IMG/VR virus record: IMGVR_UViG_3300014499_000031
Location: 1-25,438 of that record
Origin: a virus
DNA: 25,438 bases
Direction: 5' to 3' (one strand)
Below are positions 13,943 to 20,572 of this stretch, in pieces; within the stretch, counting starts at the first letter, position 1; each line of letters starts with the position of its first letter. The translations under genes and the position numbers were made by a program. The notes under the pieces are model-generated. The model was not told the origin of the DNA, ran no database searches, and saw only the letters and a list, made by a program, of their open reading frames with translations.

Positions 13943-14936
13943 ATTGATTTATTTTTATTATTAATAATTCTTTAATTTCGTCATTTGTTTTTTTATGTAT
14001 TTCATTTTCCCATATTGTTATAATATTATGACCTTTTTCCTTAGCATAATCATGTTTTAGTTTATCTCTTTTCCAAATGTCCTCAGCCTTTATGTGAGCA
14101 AATTTAAAAAATACAATATCATCGGCTTTATAAAAATTGGGATTAGCATGCCAGTAATTTCCATTCATTTCGATTATTAAATTGAAATCAGGTAAATAAA
14201 TGTCATAATAATATATTTTGTTGTTATATCTATTTTGAGTTTCTTTTGGTTTTTTAATTTTAAATTGATGAATATAAGTAAAATTTAATTCTGATAATAT
14301 TTCAACCAATTTTATTTCTGGCTTACTAATTTTATAGCCTTTGTGTTGTCCATTAGCTATTTTTTCTTTAGATTTATCGGAATGTATATTTTTATTAAAA
14401 AAATCTTCTTTTTCTTTATCTGATAAAGCATAAAACCATTTTTTCCATCCTATTGCTGTTTTTTCATGTGCTTCTTTAGTATTTATTTGTTCGATTATTT
14501 CTTTTATTTGAAATACATTATCTACGCCGTATTTATCCTTTACTGTTTTATTACGTTTTTCAAAAATTTTAGTTCCTCTAGATAAAACATTAACAGTGCC
14601 ATATTTTTTTAAACACGTTTCTTTGTTCTTTTTTTGACCTATAGTAAGAGCACTTTCGGAAAACGTTCTTTTTTTAATATTAAACCATTCCAAAAGAAAA
14701 AATACTAAATCCCAAGGTACATTTAATTTTTTATAATCTGGTAAACTATGTGTTTTATAATGGTTTTCAAAATTTTCTTTATTATTTATAAAATTAAACG
14801 TGTTTAAATAATTATATTGAATAAATTCGAATTTAATTTGTTTTTTACTTATACCATTTATGATTTCATTATTATAACACTTTATATAATGAGGACTTCT
14901 TGCATGGTTTTTACATTTAGGACATGTTGTTTTCAT
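13893..14936 (-). CDS. Homing endonuclease, Vsr-like type, in the gap of split intein 3 (347 aa)
   Basis: The N-terminus has a CPKC knuckle (C5, C8) with a further Cys at 20. Repeated K-Y-G-x-x-N modules (KETCLKKYGTVNVLSR near 106 and KDKYGVDNVFQ near 133) are typical DNA-binding motifs of phage homing enzymes. The C-terminal nuclease reads YYYDIYLPDFNLIIEMNGNY with WH, then DIWKRDKLKHDYAKEKGHNI and TIWENEI. This is a D...I-E-M-N-G...H...D-x-x-K...G...I-x-E-x-E pattern, as in Vsr-like/EDxHD enzymes and in the intein 1 endonuclease. It lies exactly between the two intein 3 fragments and likely targets intein-free RNA ligase genes. It is visibly AT-richer than the ligase exteins. Confidence 0.8.
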   Translation of the reverse strand: MKTTCPKCKNHARSPHYIKCYNNEIINGISKKQIKFEFIQYNYLNTFNFINNKENFENHYKTHSLPDYKKLNVPWDLVFFLLEWFNIKKRTFSESALTIGQKKNKETCLKKYGTVNVLSRGTKIFEKRNKTVKDKYGVDNVFQIKEIIEQINTKEAHEKTAIGWKKWFYALSDKEKEDFFNKNIHSDKSKEKIANGQHKGYKISKPEIKLVEILSELNFTYIHQFKIKKPKETQNRYNNKIYYYDIYLPDFNLIIEMNGNYWHANPNFYKADDIVFFKFAHIKAEDIWKRDKLKHDYAKEKGHNIITIWENEIHKKTNDEIKELLIIKINQYANSKNKINQKNTISI

Positions 14937-14974
14937 TTTCTTTAATCAGACAGAATTTAATCTATATATTAAAG

Positions 14975-15006
14975 AAAGTTGACAGATTTAGTAAAATATC
15001 AACTTT
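14975..15006 (-). repeat. 8-bp inverted repeat between N-intein 3 stop and endonuclease start
   Basis: AAAGTTGA (14975-14982) pairs with TCAACTTT (14999-15006) around a 16-nt loop, directly after the TAA of the N-intein piece. An AATATATAGATT promoter-like element follows on the minus strand. It may attenuate, or sequester translation of, the endonuclease gene. Confidence 0.45.
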
Positions 15007-15792
15007 TTATAAAACTACTACATTTTCATCTCCTTTTAAATCTTTTAATTGTCTATAACATTTTAATTCCGGTAAATAAACTCTATGATTCGAGGTTAAT
15101 GTTAATATTTCTCCGGTTTCTGTTTCTAATTCAAACCAATCATTATCGTTTTCTTGTATTAAATGGTTTTCAATCTTTTGCCATTCTTCTTCATTACTTT
15201 CGGTATTAAAACATTTTACTTTGCCTTTATACTTAGAATCGCATATTTCTTTAATTGTTTTAATACCATCTTTGGTTTCAACTAATGTTTCTTCTGAAAG
15301 ACAACTTTGCCCGTCCACTTTTAATCCGATATCTACAAGTTGTCCATAAGGCAATTTGTGATCTGGAAAATTTTCGTAACGTTCTTCGTCAGTTTTAGGT
15401 TGTTGATATGGCAATCCGCCTTTTACTTTTAGATCATTTGGTGCTGGTGGCTCATAGTGAGTAACTCCAATCATAGCGGCAACATCAGTTCCTACTTCAA
15501 GATCTTTTAAATCATTTCCATTAGGAAGAATATCAAACGGTATCACAATTCCCTCAGACCATTCTTTTCTTAAAAGACATGCTTTAATACGTTTAGGAGA
15601 ATACTTGCGGTATTCTTCAGTCCATGATTCCACTGGCAACAGAGAATCAGGTCTAACATAAACAATTTTTTCTCCGCCTTTATAAAGGCCTTTTTGAGTT
15701 ACGCATTGAAACCCTAAGACTTTTACTAAGTCTAATTTGTCGGCATTCCAGTGAGCCTTAACTTCTCCTATTAATTCGATACTTGCATCCAT
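15007..15792 (-). CDS. RNA ligase (DRB0094/Rnl5-like), N-terminal extein plus N-intein 3 (261 aa)
   Basis: The first 163 residues match the layout of the DRB0094-type RNA ligases. An N-terminal OB-like domain carries ADKLDLVKVLGFQCVTQKGL and VYVRPDSLLP. Next comes RIKACLLRKEWSEGIVIPF, then the nucleotidyl-acceptor motif LKVDGQS with Lys158. Directly after that Ser, Cys164 starts an intein (CLSEETLVETKDG) running to TAA. Joined to CSFFYHV at 13828 it gives KVDGQSCSFFY. The family seals RNA nicks using ATP. The gene heads a leftward operon divergent from the 15862 gene; a TATAATAG element lies at 15810-15817 on the minus strand. Neither piece alone has all ligase motifs. Confidence 0.87.
   Translation of the reverse strand: MDASIELIGEVKAHWNADKLDLVKVLGFQCVTQKGLYKGGEKIVYVRPDSLLPVESWTEEYRKYSPKRIKACLLRKEWSEGIVIPFDILPNGNDLKDLEVGTDVAAMIGVTHYEPPAPNDLKVKGGLPYQQPKTDEERYENFPDHKLPYGQLVDIGLKVDGQSCLSEETLVETKDGIKTIKEICDSKYKGKVKCFNTESNEEEWQKIENHLIQENDNDWFELETETGEILTLTSNHRVYLPELKCYRQLKDLKGDENVVVL
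15010..15303 (-). other. Split intein 3, N-terminal fragment (98 aa)
   Basis: It opens with Cys1 (CLSEETLVETKDGIKTI, block A). Block B reads GEILTLTSNHRVYL, with T-x-x-H, followed by YRQLKDLKGDENVVV. It sits immediately after the KVDGQS ligase motif. Architecture is canonical. Confidence 0.87.
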
Positions 15793-15849
15793 GTTTTATC
15801 TATTTAATACTATTATAATAATCAATTATGACATTTAAAAATAAATTGG

Positions 15850-15861
15850 TATAATTGCAGC
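15850..15861 (+). promoter_or_regulatory. Promoter-like TATAATTG-CAGC directly before ATG 15862
   Basis: TTGGTATAATTGCAGCATGG is the plus-strand version of the elements before denV and the exonuclease, with the same 4-nt spacing to the ATG. It marks 15862 as the start of the frameshifted gene. Confidence 0.6.
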
Positions 15862-16192
15862 ATGGGACACGATTATAATAAAATGAAGGAAAATTTAAGG
15901 AAACATTTAGAATCTTTGACTCCCCGAAGAGAAGGAAGAATTGTTCACAAAACATTTTCCGCCTGATACTCGTCCTAAAGGTTGGATCAGCATAGACGAC
16001 GAAACCAATTTGCCTTCATGTCCTGCTGGAGATTATTTGTCCAAAGGATACAAAGTCATAAAAGTAAGATATAACGATGGTTCTGGAGATACTAGTCACA
16101 TAGGTGGAGATGCTTTAATATGGAAATACATGGCTCAAGAAGCTGGAATTACTCATTGGTTTAATGAACCAGATAAAGAAGAAATTAATTAG
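15862..16192 (+). CDS. Hypothetical protein with apparent +1 frameshift at CCC-C (109 aa if joined)
   Basis: From ATG 15862 the zero frame gives 34 residues (MGHDYNKMKENLRKHLESLT, then PRREG...) and stops at 15964-15966. Skipping one C at the run 15922-15925 (CCCC) continues as LTPEEKEELFTKHF and on through RPKGWISIDDETNLPSCPAG to TAA 16190-16192, a far more protein-like reading. The downstream frame has no ATG, only TTG 15941. The joined 109-residue protein is unrecognised; it has WISIDD and YNDGSGD segments and ends KEEIN. Options are programmed +1 frameshifting (CCC in the P site, rare CGA next), a sequencing error in the C run, or a natural mutation. Its 3' end overlaps the convergent repeat protein. 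Confidence 0.6.
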
Positions 16193-16685
16193 CTGGAACA
16201 GTATTAGAGTTAGAATTTGGATTACTTTGTGGATTTGCAGAAGGTGGAGTATTCAAATTTCCTAAAAATGCTGGTGTAATTTGATTAGGCACAATCGAAG
16301 CATTAGAAATAGAAACATCTATTGATCCAAGTATTGGAGTTGTTGATTCGGTTGGAGGAGTATTCAAATTTCCTAAAACTACTTTAGGTTTTCCTATAAC
16401 TGGCCCATTTATATTTTTATTTAGTATAGAAGAATTATCTATTCCTTTTGGAGCTGCATTAATATTTAATCCTTTTATCGCAGAAACATCAGGCATTTTA
16501 GGAGTTCCATTCAGGTTTTGATTTTTTATAGGTGTTTCATCAATAGTCTTAGGCGTCTCGTTAAGATTTTGTCCTACTATAGGTTTTACATTAATAGGGA
16601 TAGGTGTTTCATTAAGATTTTCTGGAGTTAATTTGCCTGGAGGAGTTGGATTAGAATTGATATTTTGGCCTGTTATATTGTTCAT
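16185..16685 (-). CDS. Low-complexity protein with 17-residue repeats, 166 aa
   Basis: It is rich in Asn, Pro, Thr, Ile and Gly. A core N-(L/I)-N unit recurs at residues 22, 39, 56, 73 and 90, an exact 17-residue period (ENLNETP, QNLNETP, QNLNGTP, LNINAAP, KNINGP). Looser copies GNLNTPP occur at 105 and 142. The C-terminus is Asn/Ser/Pro rich. No signal peptide or catalytic motif is seen. Such a regular, extended repeat could be a structural spacer, fibre or scaffold element, but there is no direct evidence. It has its own TATATAAA element and is divergent from the 391-aa gene. Confidence 0.75.
   Translation of the reverse strand: MNNITGQNINSNPTPPGKLTPENLNETPIPINVKPIVGQNLNETPKTIDETPIKNQNLNGTPKMPDVSAIKGLNINAAPKGIDNSSILNKNINGPVIGKPKVVLGNLNTPPTESTTPILGSIDVSISNASIVPNQITPAFLGNLNTPPSANPQSNPNSNSNTVPAN
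16365..16622 (-). repeat. Tandem 51-nt coding repeat (17 aa period)
   Basis: This encodes the repeating N-(L/I)-N-x-x-P units of the 166-aa protein (residues 22-107). Units are diverged, so the repeat is old or under coding constraint and is clearer in protein than in DNA. Confidence 0.6.
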
Positions 16686-16687
16686 GA

Positions 16688-16729
16688 TTTATATATCCTT
16701 TAAACTATTTTCCGAATTAGATATATAAA
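16688..16729. promoter_or_regulatory. Divergent TATATAAA promoter-like pair
   Basis: TATATAAA occurs on the minus strand (16688-16695, 2 nt before the ATG of the 166-aa gene) and on the plus strand (16722-16729, 6 nt before the ATG of the 391-aa gene). The same octamer precedes starts at 698, 2357 and 18810, suggesting a common promoter or leader element. Confidence 0.45.
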
Positions 16730-16735
16730 CATCAA

Positions 16736-17911
16736 ATGAAACCTAAAATGGCAAAAAAATCGACAGTAAAGAAAGTAGCAAGAACTGGGGTAGCTAAAGC
16801 TAAAACTCCTATTAAAAAGACAATAGAACAACGTTATTTTGAATTTCTAAAAGAATTACAAGAATATTCCAAAGTAGGAGGATTCAAATCCTTTGCTCCA
16901 TTGATCAAAAAGCATGGAATATCTAAAAATGTTTCGGCTGTATTATTATCTTATGTGCCTAAATGTATAATCAAATTAGGTTCAGGAGAAATGCATCCAT
17001 TGCCTACTGATGTAAAATTCATAAAAGGAAACTTCTTATGGCTTGCTAGAAATCCCACAATGGATATGGCAATAGCTCTTGTAAAAGATGTAAAGAAATA
17101 TACCGATAAATCTAAAGCTAAAAAGGCATCAACTCTAGTCAATCAAATGCCAGTGGATGTTTTCACTGAAAACATTTCTGTTGCCGAGAAAATTATTAAT
17201 GATGTAAATACTAATAAGACCGAAATAGTAGAGCAAGAAAAAGTTGAAATTAAGCATAATCCAAATGCCGATAAAATAGATGTTGTAATTTTTACAGAAA
17301 ATTTGACTGTGTCTAATCAGATTATTAAAGATGTAAATAACAATAAGGCTGAAATAGTAGAAATTTCTAAAGTAGAACCAGAATTAACTGATATAGAGAA
17401 AAAATTCAATGATGAAATAGAAAGAATGAATTTTATTCATCAAGAAGAAAAAATTGCTGAATTAGAAAGAGAAATTAAAACTTTAGAATATTCTAAAGAA
17501 AATATAGGTCTTACTTATAGAAAACTATTATTCGATATGGATTCTCCTGATTTCTTGGTAAATAGATTATGCTCTTTAGATAATCATGAAGAAGCTATAA
17601 AAAATTCTCCTTTTTATACCAAAGAAATTAAAAAATTAAACGATAAAATAGAAGAGAATAAAGAATACATATACGAATTAAAAACTGAAGTAAAATCTTT
17701 GAAAGATGATAAAAACGAATCAGAAGCAATCATCGAAGTAATTAGAGCTAAATGGAGATTTAGATTTATTCAATTTCTTACAGGTAAAGGTTACTTTAAA
17801 AGAATAACTAAAAAGGCATATTTAAAATTAGCACTAAGAAAGAAATTTATTATGCCTATTGAAGGTACAACCACATTAGTAGAAAGAATAGAAATAGCTA
17901 GAAATAACTAA
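16736..17911 (+). CDS. Hypothetical coiled-coil protein with internal duplication, 391 aa
   Basis: The N-terminal 30 residues are very basic (KPKMAKKSTVKKVARTGVAK). Residues about 30-120 form a mixed domain (GGFKSFAPLIKKHGISKNVS). Two adjacent copies of one segment follow: VDVFTENISVAEKIINDVNT with KTEIVEQEKVE, and VIFTENLTVSNQIIKDVNNN with KAEIVEISKVE. A long charged coiled coil runs from about 220 to 345 (EKKFNDEIERMNFIHQEEKI and onward). The C-terminus is basic and helical. It is not recognised; basic ends and coiled coil would suit a DNA-binding structural or scaffolding role, which is inference. Confidence 0.75.
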   Translation: MKPKMAKKSTVKKVARTGVAKAKTPIKKTIEQRYFEFLKELQEYSKVGGFKSFAPLIKKHGISKNVSAVLLSYVPKCIIKLGSGEMHPLPTDVKFIKGNFLWLARNPTMDMAIALVKDVKKYTDKSKAKKASTLVNQMPVDVFTENISVAEKIINDVNTNKTEIVEQEKVEIKHNPNADKIDVVIFTENLTVSNQIIKDVNNNKAEIVEISKVEPELTDIEKKFNDEIERMNFIHQEEKIAELEREIKTLEYSKENIGLTYRKLLFDMDSPDFLVNRLCSLDNHEEAIKNSPFYTKEIKKLNDKIEENKEYIYELKTEVKSLKDDKNESEAIIEVIRAKWRFRFIQFLTGKGYFKRITKKAYLKLALRKKFIMPIEGTTTLVERIEIARNN

Positions 17912-18730
17912 TTATTCACTAGCATCGGCACAAAGCATTAGTTGATTAACAAATTGGCTAGTGCATTTTCCTTTTATCAAAGATTTATTCATATCCCACA
18001 TGTCTTTTAGATAAGTTTTGATTATTGCTGGAGTGCAAGTTTCAAATTCTTTTCTATTTGTATTTATCTCGCTTATTGTTTCTATCTCTGTATCATTTTT
18101 CCAAGGCCAATCTAAGAAATCGTATAATTTTTTCTTGTAATCACTAGATGTTTCGTCTACAACAGCAAGTTCTTCCTTTTTCATTCCTAAAGAATTCATA
18201 AGAGCCTTTTTAAGATTACTGCTTGATGATGCTGGTATTTTGCTATATCCGAATGCTTTTCCTTTTTTCTTCTTTCCAAATAATCCAGTGGCAATGTCTC
18301 CACTCCCGGCAGTTCCTGGAACGCCTGGAACCCCACTCAATCCTGGATTAGAAACTGCTCCCATTCCTCCAGTATTTCCTGCAGTCGCACAAGCAACTCC
18401 TCCACCAGCAGCAGCGCCACCGCCGGCACCTCCATCTTCGTTGACTGGCAAAGCATAAGGATTTTTTTCTTTTACTATTCTATCTACTAAGCTGCCCCAT
18501 AAAGATTTAAGCTTGGTTAAATCTATCTTGCACTTTAAATATGTTGAGCAATCTTCTTCTATAGTCAATAGATTGATTGGAAGCTTTACTGTCTTGTTTA
18601 AGACATATTCTCTGTTAGGAGCTTCTTTGTATTTGATTTTTACTAAAATGCTTTCGTTCTCAGCTTTATCGAGAACATCGAAAAACCATTGATTATTGAC
18701 GTATAATTCTTGTCCTTTAATTAAATCCAT
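17912..18730 (-). CDS. Hypothetical protein with Gly-rich linker, 272 aa
   Basis: Three regions are visible. An N-terminal beta-rich domain spans residues 1-95 (KGQELYVNNQWFFDVLDKAE). A Gly/Ala/Pro-rich linker spans 99-150 (GGAGGGAAAGGGVACATAGN, then GLSGVPGVPGTAGSGD) with a basic patch KKKKGKAFGYSK. A helical C-terminal domain starts at about 165 (NLKKALMNSLGMKKEELAVV). The linker is locally GC-richer than the neighbours. It converges on the 391-aa gene with no gap. Function unknown; a flexible linker between two domains suggests an adaptor or virion-associated protein. Confidence 0.75.
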   Translation of the reverse strand: MDLIKGQELYVNNQWFFDVLDKAENESILVKIKYKEAPNREYVLNKTVKLPINLLTIEEDCSTYLKCKIDLTKLKSLWGSLVDRIVKEKNPYALPVNEDGGAGGGAAAGGGVACATAGNTGGMGAVSNPGLSGVPGVPGTAGSGDIATGLFGKKKKGKAFGYSKIPASSSSNLKKALMNSLGMKKEELAVVDETSSDYKKKLYDFLDWPWKNDTEIETISEINTNRKEFETCTPAIIKTYLKDMWDMNKSLIKGKCTSQFVNQLMLCADASE

Positions 18731-18778
18731 ATACTATATATTGTAAAAGCTTCATTTTTATCTTACATTCTAAAGTGG

Positions 18779-18805
18779 TATAATAGCATTAATTTAATAT
18801 ATAAA
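18779..18805 (+). promoter_or_regulatory. Promoter-like TATAATAG plus TATATAAA before small membrane gene
   Basis: AAAGTGGTATAATAG (TATAATAG at 18779-18786) resembles the AAAAGTGGTATATTTA elements at 22381 and 24721. A TATATAAA octamer follows at 18798-18805, 4 nt before the ATG at 18810. Confidence 0.5.
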
Positions 18806-18809
18806 ACAC

Positions 18810-18947
18810 ATGAAAAAGGTAATTTTAGCAGTAGTTTTGGTCATATTACTAATGGTAGTATGGAATTTCAAATGGTTCATTGCAATCATATTAATTATTG
18901 CATTGGTTTTAAAATACAAAAAGTTAGCAAAATTCTTTAAGAGTTAG
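18810..18947 (+). CDS. Small membrane protein with two membrane segments, 45 aa
   Basis: The sequence starts MKKVILAVVLVILLMVVW. A short NFKW turn leads to a second hydrophobic helix, FIAIILIIALVL, and then a basic tail KYKKLAKFFKS. Two transmembrane helices with a tight turn make a hairpin protein whose basic ends would face the cytoplasm. It begins behind two promoter-like elements and ends 6 nt before the next gene. Such proteins can be holins or superinfection-exclusion factors in phages, but the function here is unknown. Confidence 0.7.
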   Translation: MKKVILAVVLVILLMVVWNFKWFIAIILIIALVLKYKKLAKFFKS

Positions 18948-18953
18948 TATTTT

Positions 18954-19346
18954 ATGTCTTTAGAACTTGTACTGACTAAGTCAGATGAAATAATTATGGC
19001 CGAGCTTCAGCGAGATTTGGTAGAGAAAAACAAATTAGCTAAGAAAGCAAAAGAGCGATTAGAAACATTCATCAAGGATCACACTACTGATATTTTTAGG
19101 CCGGGCAAAAAGGCTAACTATTTAATAAGAAGAGATATTGACACTGTCAAACATATTCTAAAATTAAATCCTGAAGGATTGACCACTTTTCAAATTTGTG
19201 ATGCTTTGAATCACATGATTAAAAAAGAGGATCGAAGATGGAAAGTGAATTTAGATTCAGGAATGTTTCACAGTTATTTAGGAATTCATTTGAAAAAAGA
19301 TTTTGAGATTCGTAAAATATTAACAAAATGGTTTTTAACAAAATAA
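18954..19346 (+). CDS. Hypothetical protein, possible winged-helix region, 130 aa
   Basis: A charged N-terminal coiled-coil-like helix (MAELQRDLVEKNKLAKKAKE) leads to residues 60-130. There IDTVKHILKLNPEGLTTFQI, then CDALNHMI, look like the helix-turn-helix of a winged-helix domain (x-L-x-x-x-P-x-G-x-T-x-x-x-I). It ends RKILTKWFLTK. DNA binding is therefore possible but not demonstrated. It starts 6 nt after the 45-aa membrane gene and is followed 4 nt later by the 103-aa gene, forming a small operon. Confidence 0.7.
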   Translation: MSLELVLTKSDEIIMAELQRDLVEKNKLAKKAKERLETFIKDHTTDIFRPGKKANYLIRRDIDTVKHILKLNPEGLTTFQICDALNHMIKKEDRRWKVNLDSGMFHSYLGIHLKKDFEIRKILTKWFLTK

Positions 19347-19350
19347 GAAA

Positions 19351-19662
19351 ATGACTTCTCATCCAGAATATAAAAAATTCTTTATGACGGATCACTTCCT
19401 CAAAAGATACATGGAGAGAATAAAAATGTCTAAAAATGTTTTAACCAAAAAGGCTAAGACAAATCTTAGAAATGAAATCAATGCATTATTAAGATCCAGT
19501 TCCGTAGTTCCTATTAACGATAAAGATAATAATCAATATTGTCTATACGAAGATATTTTGTTTGTTTCTCAATTAAAAAACAAAAAAACTTCGCTTGCCC
19601 TCATTACCTGTTACAGAGTTTCCAAAAGTAACAAATATAAGAGATTATTGGCTAAAATCTAA
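19351..19662 (+). CDS. Hypothetical protein with FLKRYMERI motif, 103 aa
   Basis: Residues 13-24 read TDHFLKRYMERI, and the C-terminus reads LALITCYRVSKSNKYKRLL. A His-x(2-3)-R-Y-x-E-R start and an exposed C-terminal beta strand recall small RelE/BrnT-like ribonuclease-fold proteins. The match is weak and no toxin-antitoxin partner is evident, although the 130-aa neighbour upstream may bind DNA. It ends the small rightward operon that starts at 18810. Confidence 0.65.
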   Translation: MTSHPEYKKFFMTDHFLKRYMERIKMSKNVLTKKAKTNLRNEINALLRSSSVVPINDKDNNQYCLYEDILFVSQLKNKKTSLALITCYRVSKSNKYKRLLAKI

Positions 19663-19739
19663 GTTATTGATAATCAATTAGTTAGCTATTTTATTGAAAA
19701 ATAACCAAAAATAAATTTCCCTGTATAGAATAGAAGTCG

Positions 19740-19750
19740 TATATTTACAG
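19740..19750 (+). promoter_or_regulatory. Promoter-like GTATATTTACAG upstream of the 239-aa gene
   Basis: TATATTTA at 19740-19747 followed by CAGC matches the leaderless class, but here a 32-nt A/C-rich leader (AACAAACACTAACC and onward) precedes the ATG at 19783. This gene probably has a conventional 5' UTR of Bacteroidota type. Confidence 0.6.
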
Positions 19751-19782
19751 CGTCAACAAACACTAACCTAAAAAACCAAAAA

Positions 19783-20502
19783 ATGGAAAAAACCAAAAAA
19801 TCAAAATCAGAAGTTTTAACATCAGGAGTTACAGTAACAGAAACACCAATGAATGGTTTAATGGCTTTAGCCGGTAATAATATAGTAGTGAAACCATCAG
19901 CTAAAAAAGATGACCACGAAATCATATTAGTAAAAGACAATAAAGAAGTTGCTGCAAGTATTACTGCTTTAATTGTCAATAAGGCAATTATGGATGCTGC
20001 AAAAAATGCAATGGACCAAGCTAATGGTGTTATTAAAACTTATGCCCAAGCAATCCAAATTGAAGAATTAAATAATTCTGGTCGCTTAAAGGATTCTTTT
20101 ATCCTAAGCAACGAAGAAGGTAAAAGTGCAATGTATATGGTTAAAGACCAATATACTTGCGATTTGAAAACTAAAGAAGGAAAACCCGATTTGCAAAAAA
20201 TTGCTGATTTGAAAGAACAATTCGGTAATGATATTATTACTACCGAAAACAAATTTGTTATCAATGCCGATTTGGTTGAAAAATATGGCAATGTTCTTTA
20301 TAAATTTATCATGGAAAGCGAAAAAATTTCTGCCGAAGATAAAGTTAAATTGATCCAATTGGAACAAAAGAATACTATTGCTAAAGGCACCATTGATAAA
20401 ATATCAGCCCTTGCCAAATTTGCTAAAATTAGTATTGCTAAAGTATGGAGCACTATCGAGCCAATACAAGCTTTAAGCGGTCAAGGTAAAAATAAAAAAT
20501 AA
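19783..20502 (+). CDS. Hypothetical protein, 239 aa
   Basis: I do not recognise it. It is soluble and mostly helical from residue 55 on, for example AASITALIVNKAIMDAAKNA followed by MDQANGVIKTYAQ. A variable N-terminus has short strands (SGVTVTETPMNGLMALAG). The C-terminus is basic (GQGKNKK). It stands alone as a monocistronic unit, with its own promoter-like element at 19740, a leader and a strong intrinsic terminator 20 nt after the stop. That arrangement suggests independently controlled and perhaps high expression. Codon usage looks less A/T-extreme at third positions than in the endonucleases. Confidence 0.75.
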   Translation: MEKTKKSKSEVLTSGVTVTETPMNGLMALAGNNIVVKPSAKKDDHEIILVKDNKEVAASITALIVNKAIMDAAKNAMDQANGVIKTYAQAIQIEELNNSGRLKDSFILSNEEGKSAMYMVKDQYTCDLKTKEGKPDLQKIADLKEQFGNDIITTENKFVINADLVEKYGNVLYKFIMESEKISAEDKVKLIQLEQKNTIAKGTIDKISALAKFAKISIAKVWSTIEPIQALSGQGKNKK

Positions 20503-20520
20503 TCATATCCCAATCAAACA

Positions 20521-20549
20521 AAAAGCCGATATTTAATATCGGCTTTTTT
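20521..20549 (+). terminator. Intrinsic terminator after the 239-aa gene
   Basis: GCCGATAT (20525-20532) pairs with ATATCGGC (20536-20543) across a TTA loop, flanked by an A run and followed by six Ts. This is a classic rho-independent terminator. Confidence 0.9.
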
Positions 20550-20572
20550 ATTAACCTTAACCTAATTAAGAT

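Noticed and set aside
14979-15209. Plus-strand 76-aa hydrophobic open frame
   Set aside because: It is antisense to N-intein 3; its hydrophobicity comes from the complement of Lys/Glu codons.
18240-18458. Plus-strand 72-aa Pro/Ala-rich open frame
   Set aside because: It is the antisense of the Gly-rich linker of the 272-aa minus-strand gene; the composition is a mirror effect.
19686-20367. Minus-strand frames opposite the 239-aa gene
   Set aside because: They overlap each other and a gene with a clear promoter and terminator; they are shadows.
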